DNA from: Datisca glomerata
Taxonomy: Eukaryota; Streptophyta; Magnoliopsida; Cucurbitales; Datiscaceae
Assembly: GCA_003255025.1 (NCBI GenBank)
Contig: QANY01007217.1
Span: 382,033 to 446,032 of the forward strand
Direction: 5' to 3'
Length of the DNA stretch: 64,000 nucleotides
Below the pieces are notes generated by a model, which had not been told where the DNA came from, ran no database searches, and worked only from the letters and a program-made list of their open reading frames with translations. Within the stretch, counting starts at the first letter, position 1, and each line of letters begins with the position of its first letter. The translations under genes were made by a program, and so were the position numbers. Shown piece after piece: positions 1-13,740 of the stretch.

Positions 1-2276
1 AGGTTTTCACCTGAATAAACAAGCATATAGTTTCTTGTTCACCTAAGATATTTGAAAATGTGATTTACTGCAATCCAGTATTCCAAACTTGGATTCGATT
101 GATAATGACTGACAATTTCTACTGCATAATAGATGTCCGGTCTCGTACATAACATGATATACATGAGACTTCTGACTGCTGAAGCATAGGGAACATTTCT
201 CATATCCTCTTCCTCCTAAGGTATCTTAGGACATTGTTTCTTGGAGAGAATAATTCCATGTTTGGTCGGTTGTTGACCTTTCTTGGAATTCTCCATAGAG
301 AATCTCTCCAGCATCTTATCAATAAAGATGCCTGAGAACGTGCCAAGAACTTATTCTTTCTAACCCTTAGGATTTGGATGCCTAGAACATAGCTTGCTTC
401 TCTCAAATATTTTATTTTTGAAATTTCTCAGTTAACCACTTCTTTAGCTTTGACAAAGTTTCTACATCATTCTCAATGAGTGGAATATCATAAACATAAA
501 GAACTAAGAAAACCACTATCTTATCTTTGGTGTATTTATAAACACTGGCTTTGTCAACATTTTGCTCGAAGTCATAAGACTTTATAATCTCATCAAAGGT
601 AAGATTCCAAGATCTAGATGCTTGCTTTAATCCATAAATGGATTTAAGCAACTTGCATACTGTCTGATCTCACCTCTTTTGTACGAATCCTTCTGGTTGG
701 ATCATATAGATATTTTTTTCAAGAGAGTCATTCAGAAACACTGTATTGACGTCCATTTACCATATCTCATAGTCAAAACTAGCGGTTATGGATAAAAGGA
801 TGCAAATGGATTTTAGCATGGCCACAAGGGAGAATGTCTCTTCATAATCAACTATCTCCCTTTGTATATAGCCCTTGGCTACTAATCGTGCTTTGAAAGT
901 CTCTACTTTCCCATCTACACCTCTTTTTTTCTTGAAGTTCTATTTACATCCAATGGTCTTTACATCTTCAGATGGATTTACAAGTTCCCATACGGAATTG
1001 GAATACATAGATTCCATTTCCTGGTTCATGATGTCTTGTCATTTATTATTTTTAAGATCATCCATTGTTTCTTTATAAGATAATGGATCGTTCTTATTAG
1101 TGTCTGACACTAGGACATGTGCCTCTAGTTCATAGTGAATTGGCTATCTCAGAACCCTCCCACTACGATGTTGCACTAGGGTTTCCTTTGTAGGAACTGT
1201 GGTTTCTCTGGTTTGTTGTTTATCAGTAGAAATTGAAGGTGGTATGATCTCATCAGTCGCTAACCATAACTGTGTAGTGCATATCCCCAAAATGTAAGTG
1301 ACAATGATGAGTAGCTTAACATCAACCTAACCATATCTAATAAGGTTCAGCTTCTCCTCTTTGTAACACCATTTTACTGTGGTGTTCCAGGTGTTGTGAG
1401 TTGGGATAGGATTCCACACTCGAGCAAATAATTCTTGAATTCTAAATCCAAGTCCTCGATTGGAAAGGGTTTTTAATGATTTACCTAATTGCTTTGTAGC
1501 TTCAGCCTTGAAGTTTTTAAACTCTCCAAAAGTTTCAGACTTTCTATGCATTAGGTAACTATAACCATATCTTGAGTAGTCATCAATGAAAATGACAAAA
1601 TACTCATAACCATTACTAGCTTGTACATTGATCGGTCCACAGACATCACTATGTACTAGCTCAAGCTGTTCCTTGGCTCTTTGACCCTTTCTTGTGAAAA
1701 GTCTCTTGGTCATTTTACCCTCTAAACAAGATTCACAAACAGGAAGAGTTTCAACTTTTAGCTCTCTCAAAGCATCATGCTTTGTTACCCTGTTTAACAT
1801 ATCTAGATCAATATGTCACAATCTAAGATGCCATAGATATGTGTTATCATCATGAGAAACTTTTTGTCCTTTGTTACTTTTAGGTTTTTCTACTTTAAAT
1901 AATTCAGAATTATTTAACGCGTGTTCATTCGGTTTAAACATATACAATCTGTGTATAATTTTAGCATGACAAATATCGAATCCATTCTTAGAAATTATAA
2001 AGAGATGAAAGAAACTTTGAATAATTGTTCTTGCAAAAATGAAAGAGAAATCAAATTCTTCGAAAAAGCAGGAATATAATAAACATCGTTCAAAACTAAG
2101 TAATTATATCTTAAAAGTAAACGGATCATCCCTAATGCTTTAGCTAACACGAGCGTATCACTGCCAACACTCAAAATGACCGCCATCAGCCATCTCCCTT
2201 GACGAATCAAGCATCTACAAAGAAGAATATACATGGTTAGTGGCTCCTGAATCAAGTATCTAGGATGACAAATCAT
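1..2276 (-). pseudogene. copia A pol remnant (protease, integrase, RT, start of RNase H)
   Basis: Minus-strand fragments in several frames give recognisable copia pol pieces. At 1995-2276 there is a degraded aspartic protease region. At 1327-1800 lie the GAG-pre-integrase zinc-binding stretch (ending CESCLEGKMTKR) and the integrase core start (HSDVCGPINV, FIDDYSRYGY). At 412-651 lies reverse transcriptase (YGLKQASRSW). The RT active site, normally YVDD, reads YVYD here, so a catalytic aspartate is lost. At 1-406 lies the RT C-terminus (SYVLGIQILR) running into the RNase H connection. Frames change repeatedly and stops occur, so this is a dead copy. A full-length copia pol would be about 1000-1300 residues. 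Confidence 0.85.
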
Positions 2277-3150
2277 TTTCCACTAAAAAAGATTCGAGAA
2301 CAAGTAAATCATATCTACCTTTCTTTTTTAACTCGGAGAGATACTTGTTACATTTTCTCTTCTGATTGCCTTCAACCCCACAGTGGAAAAACTTTCCTTT
2401 GGGCTTGCTATCTTTCTTGTTCTTCTCGGCTTTCGGTGATGTAATGGCTTTCTTTACTCTTTTGTTGTTACTCTTGTCCTTACTGTTGTTATTCTTCATT
2501 TTCTTGTTCTTAACGATATTGGAAGAAGGCTTTTGCTCGACAACATTTGCCTCGCCCTCTTTGGTCATTCTAAGGTTGAGTGACTCAAAAAAATCTATAG
2601 TTCATTCAACAATTGTGTCATGTTGAATTGTAACTTGTTCATAATATAGTTGGTCGTGAACGCAGAAAAAGTTGGTGTGAGCGACTCTAGTATGATGTAA
2701 CTTGAGTTCGTTCATCAATGGCCGCTTCATGTATTTCTGCCTCATGCATTATGAGGATCATGTTCTCGAACAGAAGTACCCTTCCTCATCTTAGTTGCTC
2801 TATAGCTCATAGTGGCCTCATGATGACTTTGATCAGACTGTTGCCCAAACATAGCCTGTAAAGATTCCATAATCTCATAGGCAGTCTCCATGCTTTCATG
2901 CTTGGTTCTTAGAACATCATTCATGCTCACGAGCATGTAACACTTCGCCTTGTTGTTTGATATCATCCAAGCATCATATATGTCCATAACATTCTTAGGA
3001 CCGTTAGCAGCGAGCTCCTCAGGACATTCCTGAGTAAGAACGAACTTTTGGTTGTACAAACCAGCATTAAGTTCATATTTGATTTCTAACCTATGAAATT
3101 ATCACCATTCAATTTCTCAAGAGTGAGTAAAGCAGTAACAGGGTTGTCAT
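2260..3150 (-). pseudogene. copia A gag remnant
   Basis: The capsid part is at 2742-3059 on the minus strand. It includes a UBN2/copia-gag-like stretch (DAWMISNNKAKCYMLVSMND). A possible start ATG lies at 3150, followed by an in-frame interruption near 3095. The nucleocapsid part at 2260-2568 is lysine-rich and carries a CCHC-type knuckle whose first cysteine is replaced (FFHCGVEGNQKRKC), so metal binding is doubtful. Gag is separated from protease by stops. This is the structural polyprotein region of copia A and not a host gene. Confidence 0.8.
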
Positions 3151-5122
3151 GGTAGACATAATATTGATAACTGAAATTTAAAACATACATGATTCAATAT
3201 AATTGATAAATATCTAGTATTCGAAAAGTAAATGTGATGCACGAATTCGATCATAATAAACACATAATTTTAACATTTACTAATCACGATAAAACAACCC
3301 AACGATTAATGCGCCGACTTAAGGTTGGTCAGATTAACCTCAAACTGTCTATGAGACATTCTCATCCTTATTATTAAAACATAAAATATCTCATATTTTC
3401 TCTTTTAACAATAAGGCATGGCTTGTTCGGTCAAGTCACAACTATCCACATGGAAGCTTAATTGTGATTTTGTGAATGTATCCATCATTTCAGATTTCAT
3501 GAATTCATTTAGAATATGCCGCCTTAGGGTCAATCAAAACTAAACTGCATCACTTCATCATATCTTCATAAGAAGTTCAACCTTGGTATTGGTACAGCTC
3601 GAAACCTTCCTTAGGGGGATGAAAATAAAGCTTTCTAAATGCTCTCACCGTATCTCGGGTGTTGTACTAATGATGAAGACCATAAGTTACATTCACATGT
3701 CAACCTTCTCACACTCACTATTTTAGGATAATGTGTTTTTATTTTAACTAATCAATTAATTTTAAATTAATTACTAGTTAAAATAATAGCCCTATGAATA
3801 TTTAATTATCAGTTATTTCAATCTCATTCGTCTAAGTTCATTTAACTTTCTGAAGCTCCTAAGTCATGATTATGTGAACTTAAATTACCTAATTAATTAT
3901 ATTCATCAAACTTTAATAAAACTCTTTTAGTGAAGTCGCTTAACCTAAATGTTACTTTAACCTTTAGTGTGGTGTGATTACCAAGTTTTAACTAGTTAAA
4001 ATCTAGCAGTTTACATGCAATTGATTTCATAAAGTAATATATATAAACATGTTAGGACAATCCTAATAAATCATGTTTTTACAGATGAGATGCATGATTA
4101 AATAAAATTGTGTGAGATTTTCATATATGGCATGTGATCGACTAATGCATGTACATTTTATCAAACATAACAATTAAATAATTATTTAAAAAATAAATAA
4201 AATAATAATGGACTGAGTGTTATTGAGTATTTCTAAATTACAATTCTTGAAATAAAAAAAAAATTACAAAGTGGATTTCAAGAATACATATTTCTCAAAT
4301 AGTACCTTCTTCTCTTGATGTTCATCTCATAATCTTCAAGTTTTGAACAAAACTCTTTTTAATTAGAAAAACTATTTTTCTTAATTAAAACAATTTCTAT
4401 AATTATCCATTTAATATAGTTTACTTTGACTTAGTCAAATAAAGACTTTATTTAATTTGGTTAAACCCAATCAACCTATTAATTTTTTTATTTTCATAAA
4501 ATCAAAAATTAATAGTTAATAAAATTACATTAATTTCAAAAATTTAAATGCATAATTAAAAGAGTTTGGATTTTAATGAAATATTTAATTGATAGAGTTA
4601 GTTGCATGGTTGTTGAAAACTTTCCTAAAATATGACAACAGTTGTCACTGACGATAGGACTCTCCGATCACCGTCGATCACCACCGCTTCCCGTCTGACC
4701 ACCGGCAGCCACCTGCCGTGCCGGCGGTCACTGTTCACCTCTGGTACAGTACTGATGACACTGTTCACCTCCACCGGAACACTAAATTTCTGACATGAAC
4801 AATGTTTTCACGGATGAACAGTGTTTTGCATGAACAGTAAATTTCTGCCGTTCGTCTCATGCGTTCTTTTTTTTTCTCACGTTTGGAATAATTACAATAA
4901 TATTCAAAATAAAATTACAAAAATTCCTAAGCCTCAATTCGGCTTACACAAGATCTGGGAAAAATTAAAATAAAGTTTAACCCAATAATCACCATACAAT
5001 TAACGATCCATTATTTTCCATATATTCGAAAAACATAACCATCCATCATCATACATGTCTCATATTATATGAAAAATGTAAGAAAACCCACACAGAATTT
5101 AACATATAAATATATAAAGATC
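3151..5122 (-). other. untranslated leader of copia A
   Basis: This A+T-rich gene-free stretch lies between gag and the primer-binding site of copia A. I see no host gene in it. It contains a locally G+C-rich patch at about 4670-4850 with five short motifs of the CACTGTTCA / TGAACAGTG type in both orientations. A nearly 2-kb leader is long for copia but is matched by the roughly 1.5-kb leader of copia B. Confidence 0.6.
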
Positions 5123-5134
5123 GTTTTGATACCA
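5123..5134 (-). other. primer-binding site of copia A
   Basis: The minus strand reads TGGTATCAAAAC two bases inside the LTR. This resembles the initiator-methionine tRNA primer-binding site TGGTATCAGAGC used by most plant copia elements, with two mismatches. It fixes the inner border of the 5' LTR. Confidence 0.7.
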
Positions 5135-5136
5135 CT

Positions 5137-7394
5137 TGTCGGTCGTCATGGAGTGTGCGTGGCAGAAGCGTGTATATGCGCGGCCTTTTAAAAAATTAAA
5201 CTTTTAATAAAAAAAATTTACGCAACGCAACGATAACCATATAAATTTTTTTTATTGAAAACTCTTTTTCAATCCGTCAGGATCCATTATATAGTTATAA
5301 GTTAAATTTATAACATACAATGTAAGGAATCATATACAACTTGTAGTCTATATCAAGTGTCCTTGCAAAAACCAATCGATCCTCCGTTCCCATGAAATGG
5401 TTCCAACAATCAGTAGACTCCGGGATCCACACCAAGATCTTCCAAGTCAATCATCAGCGTACTAGGACGTGTGTGGGTACGTAGAATATTAAAAGACATT
5501 GTTTCTATCTCTAGATGTTTTCAACACATGAGATCTATAGATTTACTGAGAATGACTTTAGTGAGATGATTCTCTAAAAGAACGTGATGATTATTCTTTT
5601 AGAGATTTGATTAACGTTTAATCATAGAAGAAAATCTATCTGACACCAATCGTGTTCTTAATTCAATTCTTGATTGACGAACTGATGATATGATCAATTG
5701 ATTCTCTCCTCTCTCTTTTCAACTACTAAGGCCATTAGAAATAATATCTGTATATATTCTAGATAACGTCGTATAAGATTTTTAGGTATAAACTGAAATA
5801 ATATTTAATTATAAAATTATCAGTTGTAGTGGGACGCACTATAATTATGCACAACTGAAGTGCCACATGGCACTATAGTGTGCCGTGAGCCAGCACAGTG
5901 CTTCACAACACCACTGTAGAGTCATGTGGCACTACAGCGTTGCACACTCTCTACTGTAGCACCACGTTGCACCACATTAGTCCATGTCAATTTATGATCC
6001 CCTATCAGTGATTGACACTGGTAATTACTATAAATTAAATATATATTTTAATCAGATAATAATCTAGATATCAGTTAATTCAAAATTAACATATATGATT
6101 ATTCTTATCAACTAACTTATCTGTTATTTCACAAATAACAGATTTAATTGATTTAAATTATTATCTAAGAATAATTTCATTATCTAATTTCATAAATTAG
6201 ATATTTTGTCTCACTTATCGATAATTAAAAAAATTGATAATTATATATATATATATAATTTCTGAAAACTATATTTAAATATATAAATAATTTAATTAAT
6301 TAATCACACATAATTATCCCATAATTATGTACTTGCCCTAGAATAAAAATTCATTTTACAAGTCTGTCTTTTCTCATGTCCTGAAATACTCACACCCTAG
6401 ACAACGTAGTATAGAAGTGACTTGAAAACCATAGACCTATAATCCTAAGCTCTAATAAACTATATTATTAATTACACTCTTTAATTAAATAATCTCATTT
6501 ATTAATTCCATTATTATTCAACTATAAATATGAAATTACACTCTTAAAGATTATAGAATGTATTTAGAGAGTATTCTCATGTAGTCCACTGACATAATCA
6601 TTTCATGTAGTTCTGTCATCTAATTATTGGTTCGTAAACTATAATTGGTCAAAATAACCATTTTACCCTTCTAATTATCTATTGATCCTTAAGTACCATT
6701 AATCCACTAGTGAATGGCTAATTTATAATCTTATTATAATTTTAGCTCAATTTTCATTCAGTTTCAGAATTAACATTTAAGAGAACCAATATACGATCTG
6801 TTAGGAAAGCTTATATTCTAAATCTTGTAATATTATATCCCCAGCTATCCACATCACTGGATCTCCAAAACAAAAGTTACTAACCTGATTAACAAATAGA
6901 CCTTAATGAGTAAATCAAAAGATCAAGTAGACATGCATAGGAGTTCATGATTACTCAGGATTCAGACTGATCTACATATGATCATTAATTTGATGTGTGT
7001 TAAATTTTTATGATAAACGAAACATCCATATAGATATTGATTCACATCAATCATGTCATATATAATCTTATTATATAAAGTACTTTCACTGTGATGTTTA
7101 TCCACCTCAATGATCTGGATTTAGATCACATGTATTCATATTGCTTAGTGAATCGTATTAGCAACCATTCATTAAAGATTTCATACTTTAATATGTTGCT
7201 GACAATTTTCATTATCTATGATCTTAATCTTCTCATACTACAAAATCATAGTCTCATTAATGAATATGAAATTTTCAGAAATTTATATTAATTATTCAAC
7301 AATAATTAAAAAAGTAATTTTAGGAAAAATGTAATCCTCTTTAAATTTTATATCAAAATATCATACACATGATTTGAGGGTATAACCCCCAACA
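5137..7394 (-). repeat. 5' LTR of copia A (about 2.26 kb)
   Basis: On the minus strand the repeat starts TGTTGGGGGTTATACC at 7394 and ends ACA at 5137, next to the primer-binding site. Both ends follow the TG...CA rule. The length (2258 bp) is large for a copia LTR and could include a secondary insertion. The partner LTR lies off-window, so the repeat cannot be confirmed by self-comparison. The content is A+T-rich. No target-site duplication can be checked because the other end is missing. Confidence 0.65.
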
Positions 7395-7928
7395 TGGTCA
7401 CTCTAGAATTATTCCTTTACTAATTGAGGATGTATATGGAAATAGGTATTGGGCCTTGAGTTGGGCTATAATTCACCCATTGACTAGTGTTTTGGTCTTC
7501 TGTTTCCATTTTGTGGGCCTAATCTACTTAGCCACGCCTTCTTGGCTCGAGTTTCGATGACATCGATTCCAAATATATTTTCAAAAAGAAAAACAAAAAG
7601 GCTATAGGGAGACTAGAAACTTAGAGAAGATAAATTTATAATAGGTGCATGTATTATTTTGTTTGGATCCAGATTCTCTATTTTTGGAAGCCATACAAAG
7701 TTGGATATGATCCATTCAATCAAGTCTAAACGGACCAGATCCACTAATGATTTGTTCAATCAAATTTGAATGGATTGAATTTGTTGCTAAGCAACGACAG
7801 AGATCATGTTTCCGTTTGTTAAGCATTTAACTTCTTTTTATGAGGATATCAATCTTTAGATAATATAATCATCTTCCTTCTTTTTTTGAGTGATCCCCTC
7901 ATTTAACCAAAAATAAAAAAATCTTCAT
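7395..7928. other. unassigned stretch between copia A and the LINE
   Basis: No gene or recognisable repeat end is visible. It may be the decayed 5' portion of the LINE that follows, or older host DNA. It is A+T-rich with a few poly-A/T runs near 7878-7935. Confidence 0.4.
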
Positions 7929-9512
7929 ATGAAAAAAATAAAAAAAATTAAGAGATTTAATTATCTATTTTGCTGCAACATATTTCAAAGAGCTCTTGAA
8001 GCTAGATCTAGTATGGACCTAGCTTTTAAGAATCTGGATAATTTCCCAGGTAGTTCTGATATGCAAAAAAGACCTGTCTTGCTTCAGAAAAGTTTATGGA
8101 ACTTAAATTAACGGAGGAGAGCTACTTTATGCATAAGTCAACGGTCTCTTGGAGAAAATAAACTGCATACTCTTTTAGATCTTTGAATAAGCATAGACTA
8201 GGGTATAAAATTCTACAACTAGCTTATGAAAATGGTAATATGTTGGAGGTCCCCGAGGGTACTCAGAATCTTATTATGGACTTCTCTCAAACCTTGTTAG
8301 GCACCCAAACTGTTGTTCCCGGTCTGGATTGGGATATTGTGCAATATGTCTTACCAAGGAAGGTTAGTCCTAATCAAGCTAACCTATTTTCTTCAAGAGT
8401 TAACTGAGAAAGATATGAGGAGTACTATGTTCTCTTTCAATGATAACAAGGCTCCTGTACCAGATGGATTCTCTTCTAGCTTCTTCAAGAAATCTTGGCA
8501 TGTAGTTCGTAAAGATACTAGTGAGGTTGTTTTGGATTTCTTTAGGAATGGTGAGCTTCTAAAGTAGTTTAATGCAACTATTATTTCTTTAATTCTGAAA
8601 GTTATGAACCATACTAAGGTGACATAATTTAGGTATATTTCTTGTTGTAACCTGATCTATAAATGTATTACCAAAATGCTTGCTAATAGGCTAAAATTAG
8701 TGTTGCCTAGCCTTATTAGTATCAATCAGATAACTTTTGTTCTAGCTGGATCTACTATTGATAACATCACTCTCACTCAAGAGCCGATCAAGGGGTACCA
8801 GAATGAGTCTAAGTCTCATAGATGTGCACTTGAGGTGGACATTCTTAAGGCATATGACAGAGTGAGATGGTACTTCCTTGGTAAGGTTCTTCAAGGTGTT
8901 GTTCTTCCAATTCAATATGTGAACTGGGTTATGGAGTGTGTTACCACTCCTACATATATGATAAATATAAATGGTGGTTTGTAGGGCTTTTTAGGGGGGA
9001 GGTCTCAGACAGGGAGATCCTTTTTCTCCTTATTATTTTGTCTTCGTTATGGAAGTATTGGCAGGGATCTTGAATCATTGTGCCTCCCTCCCTTCTTTTC
9101 AGTGTCATTGGAGTTGTCAGGGTAATGGGGTGGTGAATTTGTGTTTTGCTTACGACCTATTGATCTTCATTAATGGACTGCTTGGTTTTGTGAAAATTAT
9201 TAAAGAAAGCTTGGATATATTCAAAGTCATATCCGATTTGCAACCATATAAGGCTGAAAGTCATGTTTATTCTCAAGAGTGGAATATGAAGTACAAAACT
9301 AGATTCTTCAAGAAACAGACTTCATTAGAGGTGAACTCCCTATGAAATATTTGGGAGTTCCTCCAATATCCTCCATGCTTAGTATAGTACATTGTGAGAT
9401 ATTTGTAGACATAATTGTGCAAATAACTAAGCTATGGGAAAAGAAGTTTCTATCTTATGTAGATATGCTTCAGTTAATGAATTCTGCCATTCAGGGTTAT
9501 TGCGCTAGCCTT
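7929..9512 (+). pseudogene. L1-type LINE reverse transcriptase, first segment
   Basis: Broken reading frames encode a plant L1-like ORF2. Order: linker between endonuclease and RT (around 7929-8300), an RT finger motif (NDNKAPVPDGFSSSFFKKSW, about 8440-8500), the RT palm region with ILKAYDRVRW (about 8840-8875), a degraded active site where the usual FADD-like box reads FAYD near 9145, and a thumb with MKYLGVPPI (9342). There are at least five frame changes or stops. The endonuclease domain is not seen upstream. The segment ends at SLFW just where copia B begins, and homology resumes on the far side of copia B at 18,669. This is one LINE interrupted by a later insertion. Confidence 0.85.
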
Positions 9513-11360
9513 TTTTGGAATATGTTCATCAAGTAGCATGTAATAACTATTTATTTGTATTTAGTTATTTCTCAGACATTTGTATTACTAATTTTTTTAT
9601 GAATAAATTGAAAGGTTTATTTTAAATGAAAGCGTGTTTATAAATTACTCAAGTCCTGAAACTATTGTCAATGAAAGAAGAGTGAAGACAGAAGTGTCTC
9701 TAGACGAACTCTTCTGAAATAGTTTAGAATGATATTCTCAGTTTTAGGATCGACTGAGTAATCGAATCCAATTGCAACTGTAAGGTTGAACCGTTGGATG
9801 TCATTCTTGGGGCATATGAGTGAATACTCAAATGGTTAACCTAGACATGTTATGAACATGTTGAATAAACCGGTAAAAAATTAGTTTAGAGCCCAAAAAT
9901 GTTTACCTAACTCTAAATCTAATTGTTACATCTTAAGGGTATTTTTGTAATTACCTTAATCCTGAGGTAAATATGTAACTTGACTTGGGTAGTTGCAATC
10001 TTTGATATGTCAAACAAGTGAGTTCGAATTGGCGGGCAATACCTCAGCTGTTGAGATTGTAATTTAATTAAGTAGGAGTTGTATGATTTACATATATAAA
10101 AATTTATGGTTAGATTGTGAAAGCAACAATATCAACTTATGCTTTAATGATGAATGTATGAATAAATTAACTTGGCCAAGTATTTGATGAAATGAGTCAT
10201 TGAATAAGACTTGTGAATTGTACAAGACAATTCAATATAATGTTTTTTCTTATTCACAGTCAATAAATGAGTTAAGAAAATAATAACAAGGGGTAAAATG
10301 GTAATTTTACATTCCGATCTTGTTATTAATATTCACGATGGGTATTATGTTAAAATATTCTGTGGACTATGAAAATAAATAGAGTTTATTTACACCAACG
10401 GAAAATGTAGCGCGTATGAATCGAGAGCTGATTCGGTATCGAACCTATAGTGGAGTTATACTATGTCACGATTAAATAGGTTGGGAATTTATGGAGATAA
10501 ATTCGTTGGGTAATTGAATCCTAAGCTTTGTTCATGTGGGTCTATTCAGTTTCAGAAATAGCTCAGAGAATAGGTATAGAAAAATGAACTTAGTTGGACC
10601 AAAATGTGTTGGTGCGAAGGCATATTTCCTACACCTATATGTGATAGGTGATGTCACTTAAGTTAGTTAGGTGTACTTATTATATTGAATTAATTGATTT
10701 ATTATTTTCTAATTATTGGATAATTAGTTAAATAAAATTAATTAATTAATTAATTGATAATGATCAATTATATTATCAATTTTCGATACAATTAAAACTC
10801 TAGGAGATCATGTGATTTTCAACAATAATAGATAATTAGGAGAATTTTTTGAAATTTTATAATATATGGGTATATTTGTAAATACCCAAAATTACATTTT
10901 GATAAATATCTAAGAGCAATTTGATTACAAAGAGATAATGAGTATTAGATACGTTTGTTATAATCAACACAAAAAAGGAAGGGAGAAATGTTTTCTCCTC
11001 TCATTACTGTTGCCGCTGAAATTAATCTGAAAAAGGGAAGATTTAAATTTTCTTCTTTAATCGTTTTGAGAGCCCACACTCAAATTCCTACATAAAATTC
11101 TTCTGAGATATATTTCTGAAATTAACGAGTGGTTGTTGGTGGACTAATTCAAAAATCATTCGTGGAAGATAAAGTTTGTGATTTTGATCTTAAAGTTTGA
11201 AGAACACGAAGAACGCTCGAGGGAGTTCCACCAGTTCAGAAATTCTCTGACATATAGTAAAGGTGAAAAATCATTTTCCCTTAATCTATTCGTTTTAATA
11301 TCGTATATGCATGATCAAACCAAAATTGATTTTAAATTATTTAATATAATTGAATAAGTT
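9513..11360 (+). repeat. 5' LTR of copia B
   Basis: Aligns by eye along its length with 16,811-18,668. Shared landmarks include TAACTATTTATTTGTAT near the start, GGCGGGCAATACCTC (about 10,031 and 17,341), and the end TAAATTATTTAATAT. The start is TTTTGGAATATG instead of TGTTGAAATATA, so the terminal TG has been lost. Length is about 1848 bp. The exact 3' border is uncertain by about 10 bases because the canonical CA is not conserved. Confidence 0.85.
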
Positions 11361-12860
11361 TGTATGGTTGATTCAAAACTGTTTTGAATATGTTTTGTCA
11401 TTGGATCCCGAAATATTGGCTCTAGGCATTTTTTATTTACAATTGATGTACGCTGAATTTGGAGCACAAGAATTTATGTAATTTAATTATTGAAATTGTT
11501 GTAAATTTTAAATTCATTGTAAATTCATCGTCGCTGAAAATTGCTCAAAACCGCCGCCGAGAAGACGCTAGACAGCGCTACTGTTCAAGATGATATTGTT
11601 CACTGGTGGTACTGTTCGCCGCTCGCTGCCATGTGTTGTCCCTTGCTTGGTAAAGTCCTTATCGGATTAGGAAACTTACAAGTAGGAAACGTAGGGTTTT
11701 TGAAATTCAAATTTTGAAATATGTTTTCAAAATCAATTTTAGTCCCTTATTTAATTTTAATTTACTTTGGTAAATTTTGCAACACTTGTATAATTGTAAT
11801 TTAACCAAATGTTTTAAAAATAAATCAATTTACTAATTACTTAGTAATTTGTTTATCAAAGTAAAAATATGTTGGAAAATTAAAATTTTAAATTTTAAAT
11901 TATTTTTAAAAATGGACTAATATTTTGTTAAGTGTGACAAAATGGTGGGAGAACATGAAGACGAAGGAACAAATTGCAGACGCCATGGAGATTAGTTCAT
12001 AAATTAATTTGTAATTTATTTATTATTCTTTAATGGGTTTTAATTAGAATGAGCCAATATGGAGGTTAAATTTAAATGTATGATTTAATTTTAATCGCGC
12101 ATCATCATATAACATGCCATATATATTAGGGATATGCGAATATCAAATTACCATGTAGCATGTATATGCATCATTTGTAGTTTAATTGATAATGCTTATT
12201 ATTTAATTAAAATACAAAATTATAATGGCTATGATTTTAAATTATGATTTAAAATTAATAAAGAATTTATAAATTTTGTCACATTTTTTCAAAAAACATA
12301 ACTTTTATTAATTTGAAAAATAACCAAAAATTCAAATTTTTCAAAAACTAAGTGGGAGGATCGTTTACGTTGAAACGTTCCCAAAGTCTCCAACGCAAAC
12401 TTGATCGTGCCATGAGGAAGGGTGAGCACCGCCCATAGCGGTCCTCACTTGAATGTGAAAAACTTTGGAATCGTGTCACTTTGAGTCATCTAGTTGCTTA
12501 GAAAGCCAAGACTTCAGGGAATGGTAGGGTAGGGTCGTCCCATAGATGGATTGTTAGTCTATAGCAACCTTTAAGAGTCGACGTGTTGGTCAAATAGGGC
12601 TAAGATGACCAAAACCATTGGTGATTGGTTAATCTAGATGTGAAGACATTTGAGCGTTAACCAAACGAGAGAAGTCTCGATGCGATAAGAGATAAATCGA
12701 CTTCATCCCTCGATGAGACAAGCAATCGTTTTGATCATAACATCATGGGGGCATATTTTTTTAATGGATTTTAAAATATTTAGTAGTTGCATCATGCATC
12801 ATACTTTCCTAAATAATTGAGTATTTATTTACACCACTTTATTTATTGTTTTCAGTAATC
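11361..12860 (+). other. leader of copia B
   Basis: Non-coding leader between the 5' LTR and gag. A degenerate methionine-tRNA primer-binding site may lie right after the LTR (TGGTTGATTCAAAAC at about 11,374). A G+C-richer patch with CTGTTCA-like motifs occurs at 11,530-11,640, as in copia A. A stretch at about 12,350-12,750 just before gag is less A+T-rich and looks structured. No host gene is visible. Confidence 0.6.
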
Positions 12861-13740
12861 ATGTCGCTATCCCCTCTCTCAACTATTCTTAACGCGAGCA
12901 AACTTAACGGTGAAAATTATGTGGATTGGAAATGAATCTTGATAGCGTGCTGACGGTAGAATCACAAATACATGCTCACTACCCCTTATCCTCTTGAGCC
13001 TATTATTGAATCAACTCAAAAGAAAAATGATGCTTATACTTCTTGGCTGCGTTCTAATGAGATCGCCAGATGTTACATCTTGGCATCTATGAGCAATGTG
13101 TTGCAACAACAGCGTCAGAACTTAGAGACCTCCGCTGATATAATATTAAGCATCACCAAAATGTTCGGAGATCAGGGTTGTCAAGTCAGACAGACAGTTG
13201 TGCGTAACTTCATGAATTGCATGATAAAACTTGAAACTCCTATCAAAGAACATATGATGTTGATCATAAGTTATCTGAATGAGATGGAGATCATGGGTGC
13301 TCAGGTCGATGATGAGACTCAAGTGGATATGATCCCAGAGATTTTGCCTAGTACCTTTGAGAACTTCAAGCTTAATTATTTGATGAATAAGCTGAACTAC
13401 TCACTTCCTCAGCTCGTGAAGGAGCTACAAGCTGCTGAGACTCTGTTTCTAAAGGGAAAGACAAATCTGGAGAGGCTAACTTTACTGAAATTAGGCCTTC
13501 CACCTCTAGCTCTAAGAAGAAACAGAGAAGGGGTTCAAGGAAAGAGAAGAAGTAGAAGTCGAGAGCTGCCAAAGGCAAGAGCACCATGAGAGTAGACAAG
13601 TCGAATGACAAGTGTCATCATTATGGAGCTGCTGGTTATTGGGAACGCAACTGCTTAGAGTATCTCAAAGAGTTGAGATGTGAAGGTATAGTAATGGCTA
13701 TTGAGGCATGTTATGTAGCTGACTCTACTTTTCTTGGATT
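12861..13740 (+). pseudogene. copia B gag remnant
   Basis: Gag probably starts at ATG 12,861 (MSLSPLSTILNASKLNGENY), meets a stop at the conserved DWK-W position, and continues in a long open stretch at 12,972-13,589. The capsid part includes WLRSNEIARCYILASMSN. The nucleocapsid knuckle after 13,600 reads CHHYGAAGYWERNC: the second cysteine and the histidine of CCHC are replaced, so the zinc knuckle is dead. A serine/lysine/arginine-rich linker precedes the knuckle. Confidence 0.8.

Larger units (their letters stand above)
1..7394 (-). mobile_element. Ty1/copia retrotransposon A, partial and decayed
   Basis: A minus-strand Ty1/copia element enters from beyond the left edge. Reading from high to low coordinates it has a 5' LTR (5137-7394), a primer-binding site, a long untranslated leader (about 3150-5122), gag, protease, integrase and reverse transcriptase. 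The 3' end (rest of RNase H and 3' LTR) lies off-window. The order protease-integrase-RT is diagnostic of copia rather than gypsy. Many stops and frameshifts break the coding region. Its leader contains a G+C-richer patch with repeated CACTGTTCA-type motifs (about 4670-4850). Copia B has a comparable patch, so A and B probably belong to related lineages. The lineage name is not assigned. Confidence 0.9.
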
